Origin: CADEFX01 sp050260355
Lineage (GTDB): Bacteria > Pseudomonadota > Alphaproteobacteria > Rhizobiales > Hyphomicrobiaceae
NCBI GenBank assembly: GCA_050260355.1
Contig: JBLNBZ010000014.1
Coordinates: 1-61,029, forward strand
Direction of reading: 5' to 3'
DNA: 61,029 nt
How positions within the stretch are numbered: the first letter of the stretch is position 1; every line of letters begins with the position of its first letter. Below, one piece after another: positions 44,455-53,879 of this stretch. The notes beneath the pieces were generated by a model, which saw only the letters and a program-made list of their open reading frames with translations, was not told the origin of the DNA and did not search any database. Position numbers and translations under genes: made by a program.

Positions 44455-44976
44455 TCAGGGCTGCTGCGCGGGATGCGCGTCAGCGGCAATGAGGCCGGTG
44501 AACGCAGCGAGCGCGCCAGGCTCGAGCTCGCAGGCGAGCAGTCGCGCTGGATTGATCGGCCCGGGAAGGCGGATCCGGCCCGGCGGCACGCGCACGAAGC
44601 CCAGTCTTCCGTAGTAGCCCTCATCACCGACGAGAATGACGAGGCGCAGGCCGGCGACGCGGGCTGCATCCATGCTCTCGCGCACGATGCGGCGCCCATA
44701 TCCCTGATTGGCGAACTCGGGATCGACGGCAAGCGGGCCCAGGAACAGCGCGCCCTCGGTCGTGCCGATGCGCACGAACGTCATGCGCACCGCGGCGATG
44801 ATGCGATCGCCGAGCAGCGCTACGCGGCAGAACGGGGAGAAGGAGGATTGGGCGCCCTCGCGCACGCGATAGGCGGCACGTGCGAAGCGGCCGGGCCCCG
44901 AAACGCGGGCGTGCAGGTCGCTGATCGCGGGCAGATCGGCCGCCGCGACGGCGCGCGTGACAACCTCGAGCGACAT
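44455..44976 (-). CDS. GNAT-family N-acetyltransferase
   Basis: This 173-residue protein has the GNAT fold: ALFLGPLAVDPEFANQGYGRRIV contains strand beta-4 and the acetyl-CoA pyrophosphate loop (QGYGRR), followed by LRLVILVGDEGYYGRLGF. The target is unknown; a YjeK/YhbS-like N-acetyltransferase is a fair comparison. It lies 33 nt downstream of the Nudix gene on the same strand and is probably co-transcribed. Confidence 0.88.
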   Translation of the reverse strand: MSLEVVTRAVAAADLPAISDLHARVSGPGRFARAAYRVREGAQSSFSPFCRVALLGDRIIAAVRMTFVRIGTTEGALFLGPLAVDPEFANQGYGRRIVRESMDAARVAGLRLVILVGDEGYYGRLGFVRVPPGRIRLPGPINPARLLACELEPGALAAFTGLIAADAHPAQQP

Positions 44977-45009
44977 GGGGTGCGACTTTCGAAAGGGCGG
45001 GGGCCGCGG

Positions 45010-45471
45010 CTACCAGGTGGCTCCCTTTACGCCGCCGCGGCCCAGCTCGTCGATGCGACGGCGCGTCCCCTGGGTCGTGTCGTCGGGGAGCGCGTCTGTC
45101 GCGCAGAAGCGCGCCTCGGCAATCTCGCGGTTGGGAGCGAACGGGCGCGCCTGCTTCCAGTCGCGGACAACGAACATCACCACGTGGTCGCCGGGGAATC
45201 GCTCGAAGTTGGCGTAAACCCCCATCAGCTCGGGCGTGCCCGTCAGCTCGACGCCGACCTCCTCGTAAAGCTCGCGGCGCAGCGAGGCGTCGACCGTCTC
45301 GCCGAACTCGACACCGCCGCCCGGGAAGTGCCAGCCGCGCGTGTAGGTGTGACGGATCAGGAGCACGCGGCCGTCGCCGTCGAGGACCATGCCGCGCGTG
45401 CCGAGCGTCAATGCTCTGCTGAAGCGCCAGTAGCGCTGCACCAGCTTCGTTGCCATACGCTCGAGACGCAA
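45010..45471 (-). CDS. Nudix hydrolase
   Basis: This protein of about 153 residues has a complete Nudix box, G-x5-E-x7-REL-x-EE-x-G, in the segment GGGVEFGETVDASLRRELYE plus EVGVE. It hydrolyses a nucleoside-diphosphate-linked substrate with Mg2+. The start is best placed at TTG, because GAGGAGG lies 6 nt upstream; the ATG five codons later (MATKLVQRYW) has no ribosome-binding site. It is divergent from the metallophosphoesterase gene. Confidence 0.88.
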   Translation of the reverse strand: MRLERMATKLVQRYWRFSRALTLGTRGMVLDGDGRVLLIRHTYTRGWHFPGGGVEFGETVDASLRRELYEEVGVELTGTPELMGVYANFERFPGDHVVMFVVRDWKQARPFAPNREIAEARFCATDALPDDTTQGTRRRIDELGRGGVKGATW

Positions 45472-45601
45472 TTGCAGCCTCCTCGAAGTGCCTCTTGCGC
45501 TGATGCTGCACATGGCACCGGGCCAACGGTCTTGGCAAGTGCCACGGGCCAAGGTGGCACGGGTAGCCGACGGCGTGCGGGCGCGATAGAACAGGGGCCG
45601 C

Positions 45602-46555
45602 ATGAGCCAGATATTCACGCTTGCGCATCTGTCGGACGTGCATCTCGCGCCGCTCGTGGGCTTCGCACCCGGCAGCTGGGGCGTGAAGCGGTTCACGGGC
45701 TACGTCAACTGGCATTTGAGGCGCGCCCGCGTGCATCTGCGCGGCGTTGTCGACCGGATCGTCGCCGACATGCTGGCGATGAAGCCGGATCACATCGTGG
45801 TCACTGGCGATCTTGCCAATATCGGGCTGCCGCTGGAGCTCGAGCGCGCACGCGAGTGGCTTGCCGGGCTCGGACCGCCGGAGCGCGTCACCGTGATACC
45901 GGGCAACCATGACATTTATGCGCGCGTCGGACGCGACAGCGGAGTGGCCCGCTGGAAGGACTACATGGTCTCGAATGCGCAGGGCGCGGCGTTCGTCTCC
46001 GCGCACGCGGCCGCCGAGCCGTACTTTCCGTTCGTGCGCAGGCTCGGCGACATCGCCCTCATCGGTGTCAACTCGGCCGTGCCGACGCCGCCGCTGCTGG
46101 CCACTGGCATCGTGGGCGGTGAGCAGCTCGAGCGTCTTGGTGCGATTCTCGATCGGCTTCGTGAAGCGGATTTGTTGCGCATCGTTCTGATCCATCATCC
46201 GCCGCTGCCTGGGCAGGCCTCACGCACGCGCGGCCTCGTCGATGCGGAGGCGATGGCCGAGACGCTGGCGCGACACGGTGCGGAGCTGGTGCTGCACGGG
46301 CACAACCATCGCAACATGCTGGCCTGGTGCACGGGGAGCGCCGCAGACATTCCGGTGATCGGCGTCGCGTCGGCGTCGATCGGCAGGCCGCATGGCGAGG
46401 AGCCGCTCGGGCGCTACAACCTGTATCGTATCGGCGCGCGGCAAGGCCGGCCGCACATCGAGATGATTGGGCGCGGGCTCGCGCGGCCGGATGGCGAGGT
46501 CGTCGAGCTCGACCGGCGCTGGATCGGAGCCGCCAGGGCGCCGGCGCAAGCATGA
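45602..46555 (+). CDS. calcineurin-like metallophosphoesterase
   Basis: This 317-residue phosphoesterase shows all metal-binding motifs in order: HLSDVHL near residue 9, VTGDL near residue 67, PGNHDIY near residue 99, IHHPP, and HGHNHRN. It resembles Icc/CpdA-type enzymes that act on cyclic nucleotides or phosphodiesters, but substrate choice cannot be read. No signal peptide is seen. Confidence 0.9.
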   Translation: MSQIFTLAHLSDVHLAPLVGFAPGSWGVKRFTGYVNWHLRRARVHLRGVVDRIVADMLAMKPDHIVVTGDLANIGLPLELERAREWLAGLGPPERVTVIPGNHDIYARVGRDSGVARWKDYMVSNAQGAAFVSAHAAAEPYFPFVRRLGDIALIGVNSAVPTPPLLATGIVGGEQLERLGAILDRLREADLLRIVLIHHPPLPGQASRTRGLVDAEAMAETLARHGAELVLHGHNHRNMLAWCTGSAADIPVIGVASASIGRPHGEEPLGRYNLYRIGARQGRPHIEMIGRGLARPDGEVVELDRRWIGAARAPAQA

Positions 46556-46668
46556 GGAAACTGCAACCGGGGCATTAGCAAAAATCAGGCAGGACAACGC
46601 GCCGGCGCATGTATGTTGCGGGCCGCTTCGCCCATGACGGGCGTGCATCTCAACACAGGAGCGTTGCC

Positions 46669-47922
46669 ATGCAGAAGATGGCTCCGGCCGCCATGCCTGT
46701 TCGCTCGCCCCCGGTTTGGCTGATCGTCGCGTCAGCCGGCACCATCGTGGGCATTTCAATGGGGCTGAGGCAGGTGATGGGCCTGTTCCTGCCGCCCATG
46801 ACCAAGGAGCTCGGTATCGGCCGCGAGGCGTTCGGTCTCGCCATGGCGGTCGCCAATCTGGTGTGGGGGCTGGGCTCGCCCATCGCCGGCGCCGTGGCCG
46901 ACAAGTGGGGCGCGGGCCGCGTCGTGATCACGGGCGCGCTGTCGACCATGCTGGGGCTGGTGCTGATGTGGACGGCGACGTCGGAGATCGTGCTGCTTGT
47001 CAGCGGCGTGCTGCTCGGCATCGGCATCAGCGGCGCGGGCATCTCGTCCCTGGTCGGCGTGGTCGGACGCATCGTGCCGCCCGAGAGGCGCACGAGCGCC
47101 ATCGCCGCGGTCGGCATCGGTGGAGGCGTGGGCGTGCTGATCGCGCTGCCCTACACGCACATCGTGATGGAGCTGCTCGGCTGGAAAGCCTGCCTGCTGG
47201 TTCTGGCGCTGACGGCGACCCTGATGCTGCCGCTGGCCTGGCCGCTCTCCGGCAAGCCAACGGTCACCAGCACCGACCTTCCGCAGTCCCTGCGCGAGGC
47301 GCTGGGCGAGGCGTTCTCGCACCGGAGCTTCTGGCTGCTGACGTCGGGCTTCTTCGTGTGCGGGTTCCATCTGGCCTTTTATGGCGTGCACCTGCCGGCC
47401 TATGTCAGCGACCTCGGCATGCCGGCCAGCGTGGCGCCGACCGCGCTGACGCTCGTCGGCATCTCCAACATGATCGGCATCTGGCTGGCGGGGCGGTGGG
47501 GAGAGTCGAAGCCCAAGCGCTACGGCCTGACCATGATCTATATGGGCCGATCGGTCGTGTTCCTGGGCTTCCTGTTCCTGCCGATGACGCCCCTCACCGT
47601 GATCGTGCTCAGCGTTCTGCTCGGGTTCCTGTGGCTGTCGACAGTGCCGCTGACGAGCGCCTTGGTCGCCACGTTTTTCGGCCCGGCGTGGATGTCGATG
47701 CTCTATGGCTTCGTGTTCCTGTCGCACCAGGTGGGATCGTTCCTGGGCGTGTGGTTCGCAGGCCGGCTGTTCGATGCCACGGGGTCCTACGATACGATGT
47801 GGTGGCTGTCGGTGGCGCTCGGCCTCTTCGCGGCCATCGTCAACTGGCCGATCAAGGAGGAGCCCGTTGCCAGGCTTCGTCAAGGCGCCGCAGGCGCGCG
47901 CCTGATGCGGCCGGCACAATAG
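46669..47922 (+). CDS. MFS transporter (OFA-like)
   Basis: This 417-residue inner-membrane protein has 12 predicted helices. GAVADKWGAGRVVITG is the MFS motif between helices 2 and 3, and the central loop lies near residues 205-225 (KPTVTSTDLPQSLREALGEA). The layout resembles monocarboxylate/oxalate-formate type MFS proteins. The second ATG was chosen for its AGGAG 8 nt upstream. The substrate is unknown. Confidence 0.88.
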   Translation: MQKMAPAAMPVRSPPVWLIVASAGTIVGISMGLRQVMGLFLPPMTKELGIGREAFGLAMAVANLVWGLGSPIAGAVADKWGAGRVVITGALSTMLGLVLMWTATSEIVLLVSGVLLGIGISGAGISSLVGVVGRIVPPERRTSAIAAVGIGGGVGVLIALPYTHIVMELLGWKACLLVLALTATLMLPLAWPLSGKPTVTSTDLPQSLREALGEAFSHRSFWLLTSGFFVCGFHLAFYGVHLPAYVSDLGMPASVAPTALTLVGISNMIGIWLAGRWGESKPKRYGLTMIYMGRSVVFLGFLFLPMTPLTVIVLSVLLGFLWLSTVPLTSALVATFFGPAWMSMLYGFVFLSHQVGSFLGVWFAGRLFDATGSYDTMWWLSVALGLFAAIVNWPIKEEPVARLRQGAAGARLMRPAQ

Positions 47923-48024
47923 GCCTTGCCGCCGTCTCTACAGTGTGGCGGCGAGGTGTGGTATGGTGAGCTCGTGTCACGCCTCGAATGGACAAGGTCG
48001 ATGGACGGCGGCAGGACAGGGCCT

Positions 48025-48195
48025 ATGAATGCGATTGAGAGCGGCGCAGGTGCGACGGCGCCGCTCAAAACCCGGCTTGCCATTCTCGCCGGCGTCGCGA
48101 CCATCCTCGCCGGAGCCTTGTATCTCATCGCCGTACGCGGCGAGGCTCTGCTGCTCGATCTTTCAACGCTCGCCGGCCGCGTATGGTGCTTCTGA
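48025..48195 (+). CDS. small single-helix membrane protein upstream of DUF302 gene
   Basis: This protein of about 56 residues has one hydrophobic helix (RLAILAGVATILAGALYLIA). Its end overlaps the start of the DUF302 gene, which suggests coupled translation. AGGACAGGG precedes the chosen ATG; another in-frame ATG lies eight codons upstream. Function is unknown; it may anchor or assist the exported DUF302 protein. Confidence 0.5.
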   Translation: MNAIESGAGATAPLKTRLAILAGVATILAGALYLIAVRGEALLLDLSTLAGRVWCF

Positions 48196-48731
48196 GCGAC
48201 CACGCAATACGCCCATCGGCTTCGGCAGCTGCCGACAAGGCGCGGCGCGCGATGAGGCTGGCGCTGGTCGTCGCGGCCGCGGCGGTTATGCTCGGCGCGG
48301 GCCTGTTGGCGGCGGCTCCTGCAATGGCGCAGGATATCAAGACGGTCACCAAGAAAGGCGACTTCGAGGACGTTAAGTTCGAGCTCAACGACGCTATCGT
48401 GCGGCGCGGGCTGTCGGTCGAGCAGGATGGCAATATCGGCCAGATGCTGGAGCGGACCGGTGCCGACGTCGGATCGACGAAGCCGATCTACAAGAACGCG
48501 CGGTTCCTGTCGTTCTGCTCGGCGCGGTTCTCGCGGCGGATGATGGAGGCCGATCCGGTCAATCTCGGATTCTGTCCCTACGTCGTGTTCATCTACGAGT
48601 CGGTTGCGGCACCGGGCGAGATCGTGGTCGGCTACAGGACTCACACGCCGCGCGGCAATGAGGCCTCGCGTGCAGCGCTGGCCGAGATCGACCAGCTCCT
48701 CGACGGAATCATCAAAGACGCCGTGAAGTAG
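48183..48731 (+). CDS. DUF302 family exported protein
   Basis: This 182-residue protein has a hydrophobic export segment (residues 24-50, ending PAMAQ) and a DUF302 domain: FEDVKFELNDAIVRRGLSVE, then a Cys in FLSFCSARFSRRMM and NLGFCPYVVFIYE. The first ATG overlaps the small upstream gene; a second ATG (MRLALVVAAA, 48252) would give a more normal signal peptide and may be the real start. The biochemical role of the family is not established. Confidence 0.82.
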   Translation: MVLLSDHAIRPSASAAADKARRAMRLALVVAAAAVMLGAGLLAAAPAMAQDIKTVTKKGDFEDVKFELNDAIVRRGLSVEQDGNIGQMLERTGADVGSTKPIYKNARFLSFCSARFSRRMMEADPVNLGFCPYVVFIYESVAAPGEIVVGYRTHTPRGNEASRAALAEIDQLLDGIIKDAVK

Positions 48732-48864
48732 GTGACGTCGCCTACGGCTCGATGGTGCGGGAGCTAAAGGCTCACGCAGCTTGTGGCGGTGCTTCGACTG
48801 AACCATATGGTTAAGTCTGAGCCCGGGGCGCGAGCCCCGAGCGACCGCCCACAGGAGGTGAGTG

Positions 48865-49227
48865 ATGGGTAATCCGTTCGTGCACATGGAGCTGATGTCG
48901 ACGGATGTCGGCAAGGCCAAGGCCTTCTACGGGAAGTTGTTCGATTGGAAGCTCGAGGACATGCAATCGGGCGACATGGACTACACGGTGATCAAGGTCG
49001 GCGACGGCACCGGCGGGGGATTGATGCAGAACCCGATTCCGAACGCGCCGACCATGTGGATGCCCTACGTCCTGGTCGACAACCTGCAAGCGGCAACCGA
49101 CAAGGCCAAGTCGCTCGGCGCAAAGGTGATGAAGGAGGAAACCCAGGTGCCTGGCATGGGCTCCTTCACGATCATCACAGACCCGACCGGCGGAATGCTG
49201 GGCCTTTGGAAGACACAGATGCCCTGA
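48865..49227 (+). CDS. VOC-family (glyoxalase/bleomycin-resistance fold) protein
   Basis: This 120-residue protein has the VOC fold with two beta-alpha-beta-beta-beta halves: FVHMELMSTDVGKAKAFYGK opens the first and VLVDNLQAATDKAKSLGAKV the second. A His in VHME and a Glu in KEETQVPGM are possible metal ligands. The ATG follows AGGAGG by 6 nt; a GTG just before it is less well placed. The ligand is unknown. Confidence 0.88.
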   Translation: MGNPFVHMELMSTDVGKAKAFYGKLFDWKLEDMQSGDMDYTVIKVGDGTGGGLMQNPIPNAPTMWMPYVLVDNLQAATDKAKSLGAKVMKEETQVPGMGSFTIITDPTGGMLGLWKTQMP

Positions 49228-49321
49228 GGCACGGGCTGTGGCCCCGCCGGCACACCAGCTTTCCTTATTCATGCGCCTCGATTGACGGGCCGCCGGCTGC
49301 TCTGCTTTTTTGAATGCACGT

Positions 49322-49512
49322 GACGGTTCCTGCCGGCCTCGCGGCCGGCAGGGTGAAAAGGGAACGCGGTGCGGGCTTTGTCCCAACGCCGCGGCTGCCC
49401 CCGCAACTGTAAGCGGCAAGCCTCACTCCACCATGCCACTGGCCGCGCCCATTGCGCGGTCGGGAAGGCCGGAGCCAGGCGCTCGAGCCGCGAGCCAGGA
49501 GACCTGCCGGCA
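49322..49512 (+). ncRNA. cobalamin riboswitch
   Basis: The conserved cobalamin-element parts are plain: GGTGAAAAGGGAACGCGGTG at 49351-49370, CCCCCGCAACTGTAAGCGG near 49398-49416, GCCACTG at 49435-49441, GGGAAGGCC at 49462-49470, and the B12 box AGCCAGGAGACCTGCCGGC at 49493-49511. It controls the btuB-led uptake operon that follows; the 208-nt remainder of the leader would hold the expression platform. Confidence 0.95.
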
Positions 49513-49720
49513 CGGGTCGCCCATCTTCCGTACGGGGCGTGCGGGAGAGCGGAGAACCGTAGCGGCGACTGTGGTGGGTTGGGAGCAGTCGCGGCATGTT
49601 CGGGGTCAGCCGATAATCCAAGCAGTCCAACGCAGCCGCGGCGCGCCGTGGCTGCGAGCGGTGACGGCAACCTCGAGGTCATCGACGTGAGTGCTCCCGA
49701 AGTCGCAACGGGAGACGTTG

Positions 49721-51793
49721 ATGCTCAGTCACAGCAAAGCGCCGGCCAATGGTCGTGCGCCGATCTTGTCGTTGATCGCGTTGAGTGCGCTCGGTAGCAC
49801 CGCCATCGTGGCTCCAGCCGCTGCGCAAACGCCGCTTCCGGGTGTCGTCGTGGAAGGGGCAACGCTGGCGAAGCCGTCGGCGCGCCGGCGTGCTGTGGAT
49901 CAGGAAGCTCCGCCGCAGCCACAGGAAGCTGCCCAGGGCGGCGACGAAGCCGGGGTTGAGGCCGAAAAGCTCGGCGCAGCAGTGACCGTCATTACCGGCG
50001 AGGAGATTCGCCGCCGGCAGATCAGGGATGCGGCCGATGCGTTGCGCAGCATGCCCGGCGTGTACGTCAGCCGGGCCGCAGGCTTCGGCGGCGAGACGCA
50101 GGTGCGCATCCGCGGCGCGGAGGCCAATCACACGCTGGTCATGATCGACGGCGTCCTGGCCAATCAGCCCGGCACCGGCGAGTTCGACTTCGCCCTGCTT
50201 TCCGCGGATCAGATCGAGCGCATAGAAATTATCCGCGGTCCCCAGAGCGGGATTTATGGTTCCGGCGCGATCGGTGGCGTGGTCAATATCGTGACCAGGA
50301 GCGGCAAGGGGCCGCCTACGGGAAGCGTGTGGAGCGAGATCGGCTCGTTCAAGACGGTGGAGGGCGGCGTATCGGTGTCGGGGGGCACCGACAAGGCGCA
50401 TGGCCTCATGTCCTACAGCGTGCGCCAGGCGAACGGCTTCAACATCGCCCCTGAAGGCAGCGAGACCGACGCCTTTCAGCGCCGCAACTTTCTGTTCAAG
50501 GGCGGGATCAAGCCGACCGACGTGTTTGCGCTCGACTTCGTCTTGCGCAACTCGGAGAAGCGCGGCGACCGCGACGACGATCTGTTCACCGGCACGGGCT
50601 TGTCGCATCAGACAGACAGCTTCAGCCGCTTCTCGACCGGCTTCTGGCTGGCCGGCGTCGAGGCCCGGCTCGATACGTTCGGCGGCGCGCTCACGCACAC
50701 GTTCAAGCTCAACCATACCGAGACCAAGCTGGAGGACACGGCTCAACCCTTGGACCTGTCGTTCTCCTCGCAGTCGCGCAACGACAACGAGCGCTCCAAT
50801 CTCGGCTATCTGGCAACCTGGCGGATCGATACGGGTGGCGCCGCGAAGCACTTCCTGACCGGGCTCGTCGAGCGCGAGATGGAGACGTTCACGCCGGTGA
50901 CGGGCGACAACATCGACCGCGAGCGCAACCGCACCGGAGTCGCGGGCGAATATCGCGGCGAGTTCTTCGACCGGCTGTTCATCACCGGCAACGTGCGCCA
51001 TGACAGCAACGATACGTTCGAGGACTTCACCACCTGGAAGGCCGGGGCCTCGCTGGTCTTCAAGGAGGTGGGCTTGAGGCCGCATGCGAGCGTCGGCACC
51101 GGCGTGCGGCTGCCAACCATGGTCGAGCAGTTCGGCCAGTTTGCGGGCTTCGTGCCCAATCCCTCGCTCCTGCCGGAGGAGAGCTTCGGCTGGGATGCGG
51201 GCATCGAGGCCAAGTTCCTGCAAGGCCGCGCCGTGTTGGATGTGACGTACTTCAACACCGACCTCCAGAACGAGATCGTGACACGCTTCCTGCCGGGCTT
51301 CATCACGACAGTGGACAATCTGACGGGCAAGAGCACGCGCGAGGGCGTCGAGGTGTCGGCGCGCTGGCAAGTTCTGCCGTACCTGTCGATCGGCGGCGCC
51401 TACACCTGGCTCGATGCGCGCGACGATGTGGGGCAGCCCGAGATTCGCCGGGCGCGCAACACGGCGCGGGTCGACGTGTCCTACGGCTTCGGCGATGGAC
51501 GCGGCAACCTCACGCTGGCGGCGAGCTACAACGGCCGGACGCCGGACATCGCTTTCCAACTGCCGTTCTTCGACCAGACCAGGGTCACGCTCGGCGACTA
51601 CTGGCTGCTGACGGCGGCAGCCTCGTGGAAGCTGAAGCCTGGCGTGGAGATCTTCGGACGCGTCGAAAACCTGCTCGACGAGCAGTATCAGGAGGTCTAC
51701 GGCTTCGACACGCCGGGCATTGCGGCCTATGGCGGAGTGAAGATCACGCTGGGCGGTGACGAGCCCGCAGGGCTCGTGCCGGCGTTGAAGTAG
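49721..51793 (+). CDS. btuB: TonB-dependent vitamin B12 receptor, BtuB-like
   Basis: This 690-residue outer-membrane receptor has a signal peptide ending PAAAQTP, a TonB-box-like region (LPGVVVEGAT), a plug domain at about residues 80-200 (TVITGEEIRRRQIRDAADAL, RIRGAEANHTLVMIDGV), and a 22-strand barrel ending in an aromatic C-terminal region. It binds cobalamin outside the cell and passes it to the periplasm. GGGAGA lies 6 nt before the ATG. The riboswitch just upstream and the BtuF/C/D-like genes downstream make the assignment firm. An extra Gln/Pro/Glu-rich linker precedes the plug. Confidence 0.93.
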   Translation: MLSHSKAPANGRAPILSLIALSALGSTAIVAPAAAQTPLPGVVVEGATLAKPSARRRAVDQEAPPQPQEAAQGGDEAGVEAEKLGAAVTVITGEEIRRRQIRDAADALRSMPGVYVSRAAGFGGETQVRIRGAEANHTLVMIDGVLANQPGTGEFDFALLSADQIERIEIIRGPQSGIYGSGAIGGVVNIVTRSGKGPPTGSVWSEIGSFKTVEGGVSVSGGTDKAHGLMSYSVRQANGFNIAPEGSETDAFQRRNFLFKGGIKPTDVFALDFVLRNSEKRGDRDDDLFTGTGLSHQTDSFSRFSTGFWLAGVEARLDTFGGALTHTFKLNHTETKLEDTAQPLDLSFSSQSRNDNERSNLGYLATWRIDTGGAAKHFLTGLVEREMETFTPVTGDNIDRERNRTGVAGEYRGEFFDRLFITGNVRHDSNDTFEDFTTWKAGASLVFKEVGLRPHASVGTGVRLPTMVEQFGQFAGFVPNPSLLPEESFGWDAGIEAKFLQGRAVLDVTYFNTDLQNEIVTRFLPGFITTVDNLTGKSTREGVEVSARWQVLPYLSIGGAYTWLDARDDVGQPEIRRARNTARVDVSYGFGDGRGNLTLAASYNGRTPDIAFQLPFFDQTRVTLGDYWLLTAAASWKLKPGVEIFGRVENLLDEQYQEVYGFDTPGIAAYGGVKITLGGDEPAGLVPALK

Positions 51794-51808
51794 GAGCGGA
51801 AGACGAGA

Positions 51809-52657
51809 TTGCGCGGCCTCTTTCAGGCTTTGCTCGCGGGGGCGGCTCTGTGTGCCGCCGCTCCCGCCCGCGCCGATGTGCCCTCGCGCATCGTCTCGCT
51901 CAACCTTTGCACCGATCAGATCCTCGTCGACCTGGTGCCGCGCGAGCGCATCAGGGCCGTAAGCCATCTCGCGGCCGATCCGCAGGTCTCGGCAGTGGCC
52001 GAGAAGGCGCGCGGCATTCCATGGACGCACGGCGAGGCCGAGGTGGTGCTGGGCTATGATCCGGATCTGGTCATCGTCGGAGAGTTAACGACGCCGGCCA
52101 CGGTGTCGCTGCTCGAGCGATTGGGCATCAAGATGCTGAAGGTGCCGCAGGCCAGCGATATCGCGGGCGTGCGCAGCGTGACGTATCAGATCGCCGATGC
52201 GGTAGGCGAACGGGCGAAGGCCGACGAGCTGATCGCGGACTTCGACCGGCGCATCGCAGCGGTCGCGCCGAAAACGGCCTGGCGCCCGACCGCCGTCGTC
52301 TATCAGGTCAACAACTCGGCCGCGGCGCCTGGCAGCATCGCCGACACCGTGCTGAATGCCGCCGGTTTCACCAATCTCGCATCCGAGCTGGGCCTCGGGC
52401 CTGGCGGCCAACTGCCGCTGGAGATGCTGGTGGCGCGGCCGCCGGACCTGCTGGTGCTGTCGGGGCCGGTCACCGAGTACCGCACGGCGGTGGCGGAGAA
52501 CCTGCGCCATCCGGCGCTCGCCGCGCTGATGCGGACGAGGCCGTCGGTGGTGCTGCCGTGGCGGCTTTGGCTGTGCGCGACGCCGCATCTGGCCGATGCC
52601 ATCGAGCGGCTGGCGGCGGTGCGTGCGGAGCTGGAAAAGGCGCGGGCCGTGCGATGA
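51809..52657 (+). CDS. btuF: cobalamin-type ABC transporter substrate-binding protein
   Basis: This 282-residue periplasmic protein has a signal peptide (ending APARA near residue 22) and the class III binding-protein fold joined by a long helix: RIVSLNLCTDQILVDLV opens lobe 1, and the inter-lobe helix lies near SVTYQIADAVGERAKADELI. It takes cobalamin from BtuB to the permease. The start appears to be TTG at 51809, 16 nt after the btuB stop. Hemin-binding proteins look similar, but the riboswitch favours B12. Confidence 0.87.
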   Translation: MRGLFQALLAGAALCAAAPARADVPSRIVSLNLCTDQILVDLVPRERIRAVSHLAADPQVSAVAEKARGIPWTHGEAEVVLGYDPDLVIVGELTTPATVSLLERLGIKMLKVPQASDIAGVRSVTYQIADAVGERAKADELIADFDRRIAAVAPKTAWRPTAVVYQVNNSAAAPGSIADTVLNAAGFTNLASELGLGPGGQLPLEMLVARPPDLLVLSGPVTEYRTAVAENLRHPALAALMRTRPSVVLPWRLWLCATPHLADAIERLAAVRAELEKARAVR

Positions 52658-52880
52658 GAGTATCCTCGGGGGCGCTGCTGCGTGCTATGCGAGCGCGCAT
52701 GCAGGCCCGAATCTCAATAGCGTGTCCCCTTCGCCCTGTTCGCCGAATGACTTGCTCGCGTGAACCAGCTCGGGCAGCGAACGCAAGCGGCACTGCGCTC
52801 GCCAGTCATGGCGAACGGCCCTCTCCCCGCCGAGGAGAGGGGGCGCTTGCGAGCCGTCGGCGGTTTGCAGGTCCTCACGC

Positions 52881-53879
52881 ATGAGCTTGTACGCGCCCAC
52901 GTCTCTCTCACACCGCAGCGGCAGGTTGTTCCTGCTGCTCGGCGGGGGCGTGATTGCGCTCGCCGTGCTGTCGCTGATGATCGGGCCGGCGGGTTTCGGG
53001 TTGCCGCGCGGCGAAGGGGCCGCAGGCTTGATCCTCACCGAGATCAGGCTGCCGCGGACCCTGCTGGCGGCATTGACGGGGGCGGCGCTGGGGCTGTCGG
53101 GCGCCGCGCTGCAGGGTTATCTGCGCAATCCGCTGGCCGAGCCCGGCATCATCGGCATCTCGAGCGGCGCAGGGCTCGGGGCCGTGCTTGCGATTCACTC
53201 GGGCGCGTCCGCAGCGTTGGCGCTGGCCCTGCCGCTCGGCGGATTGGCCGGCGCCGCGCTGGCGACGCTGATCGTGCTGGCGCTGGCGGGAGAGCGCGGC
53301 GGTGCGCTGACGCTCATCCTGGCCGGCGTTGCCGTGTCGAGCGTGGCGACGGCGCTGATCTCGCTGGCGCTGAGTCTGGCGCAGAACCCGTTTGCCGCCG
53401 TCGAGATCGTGTTCTGGCTGCTGGGATCGCTCGCCGACCGCAGCATGACGCACGTGTGGCTGGCGGGCCCGCTGATGCTCGCCGGGATGGCGGTGCTGCT
53501 GATGCTGGGACCGAGCCTCGATGCGCTGACGCTCGGGGAGGACGCCGCGCACAACCTCGGCATCGATCTCGTGCGCGTGCGGCGACTCGTGGTTGCCGGC
53601 ACGGCGCTGGCCGTGGGCGCGGCGACGGCGATCGTCGGCACCATCGCCTTCGTCGGGCTCGTGGTGCCGCACGTGCTGCGACCGCTCGTCGGGCACATGC
53701 CGTCGCGGCTGCTGCCGGCGAGCCTGCTCGGCGGCGCGGGGCTGGTGCTTGCATCCGATATCGCCTTGCGCATCGTCACGCCGGGCGGAGAGCTGCGGCT
53801 CGGCGTGCTGACGGCGCTGATGGGCGCGCCGTTCTTCCTGTGGCTCGTGCTCAAGATGCGGGCGGAGCTGGCGCCGTGA
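52881..53879 (+). CDS. btuC: FecCD-family ABC permease for cobalamin
   Basis: This 332-residue inner-membrane protein has about ten helices. The family segment LRLPRTLLA-like (TEIRLPRTLLAALTGAALGL), GYLRNPLAEPGIIGISSGAG, and the late GTIAFVGLVVPHVLRPLVGH are diagnostic. It forms the homodimeric channel of the B12 importer. A 223-nt gap with a palindromic repeat separates it from the binding-protein gene, while its stop overlaps the ATPase start (GTGA). Confidence 0.92.
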   Translation: MSLYAPTSLSHRSGRLFLLLGGGVIALAVLSLMIGPAGFGLPRGEGAAGLILTEIRLPRTLLAALTGAALGLSGAALQGYLRNPLAEPGIIGISSGAGLGAVLAIHSGASAALALALPLGGLAGAALATLIVLALAGERGGALTLILAGVAVSSVATALISLALSLAQNPFAAVEIVFWLLGSLADRSMTHVWLAGPLMLAGMAVLLMLGPSLDALTLGEDAAHNLGIDLVRVRRLVVAGTALAVGAATAIVGTIAFVGLVVPHVLRPLVGHMPSRLLPASLLGGAGLVLASDIALRIVTPGGELRLGVLTALMGAPFFLWLVLKMRAELAP

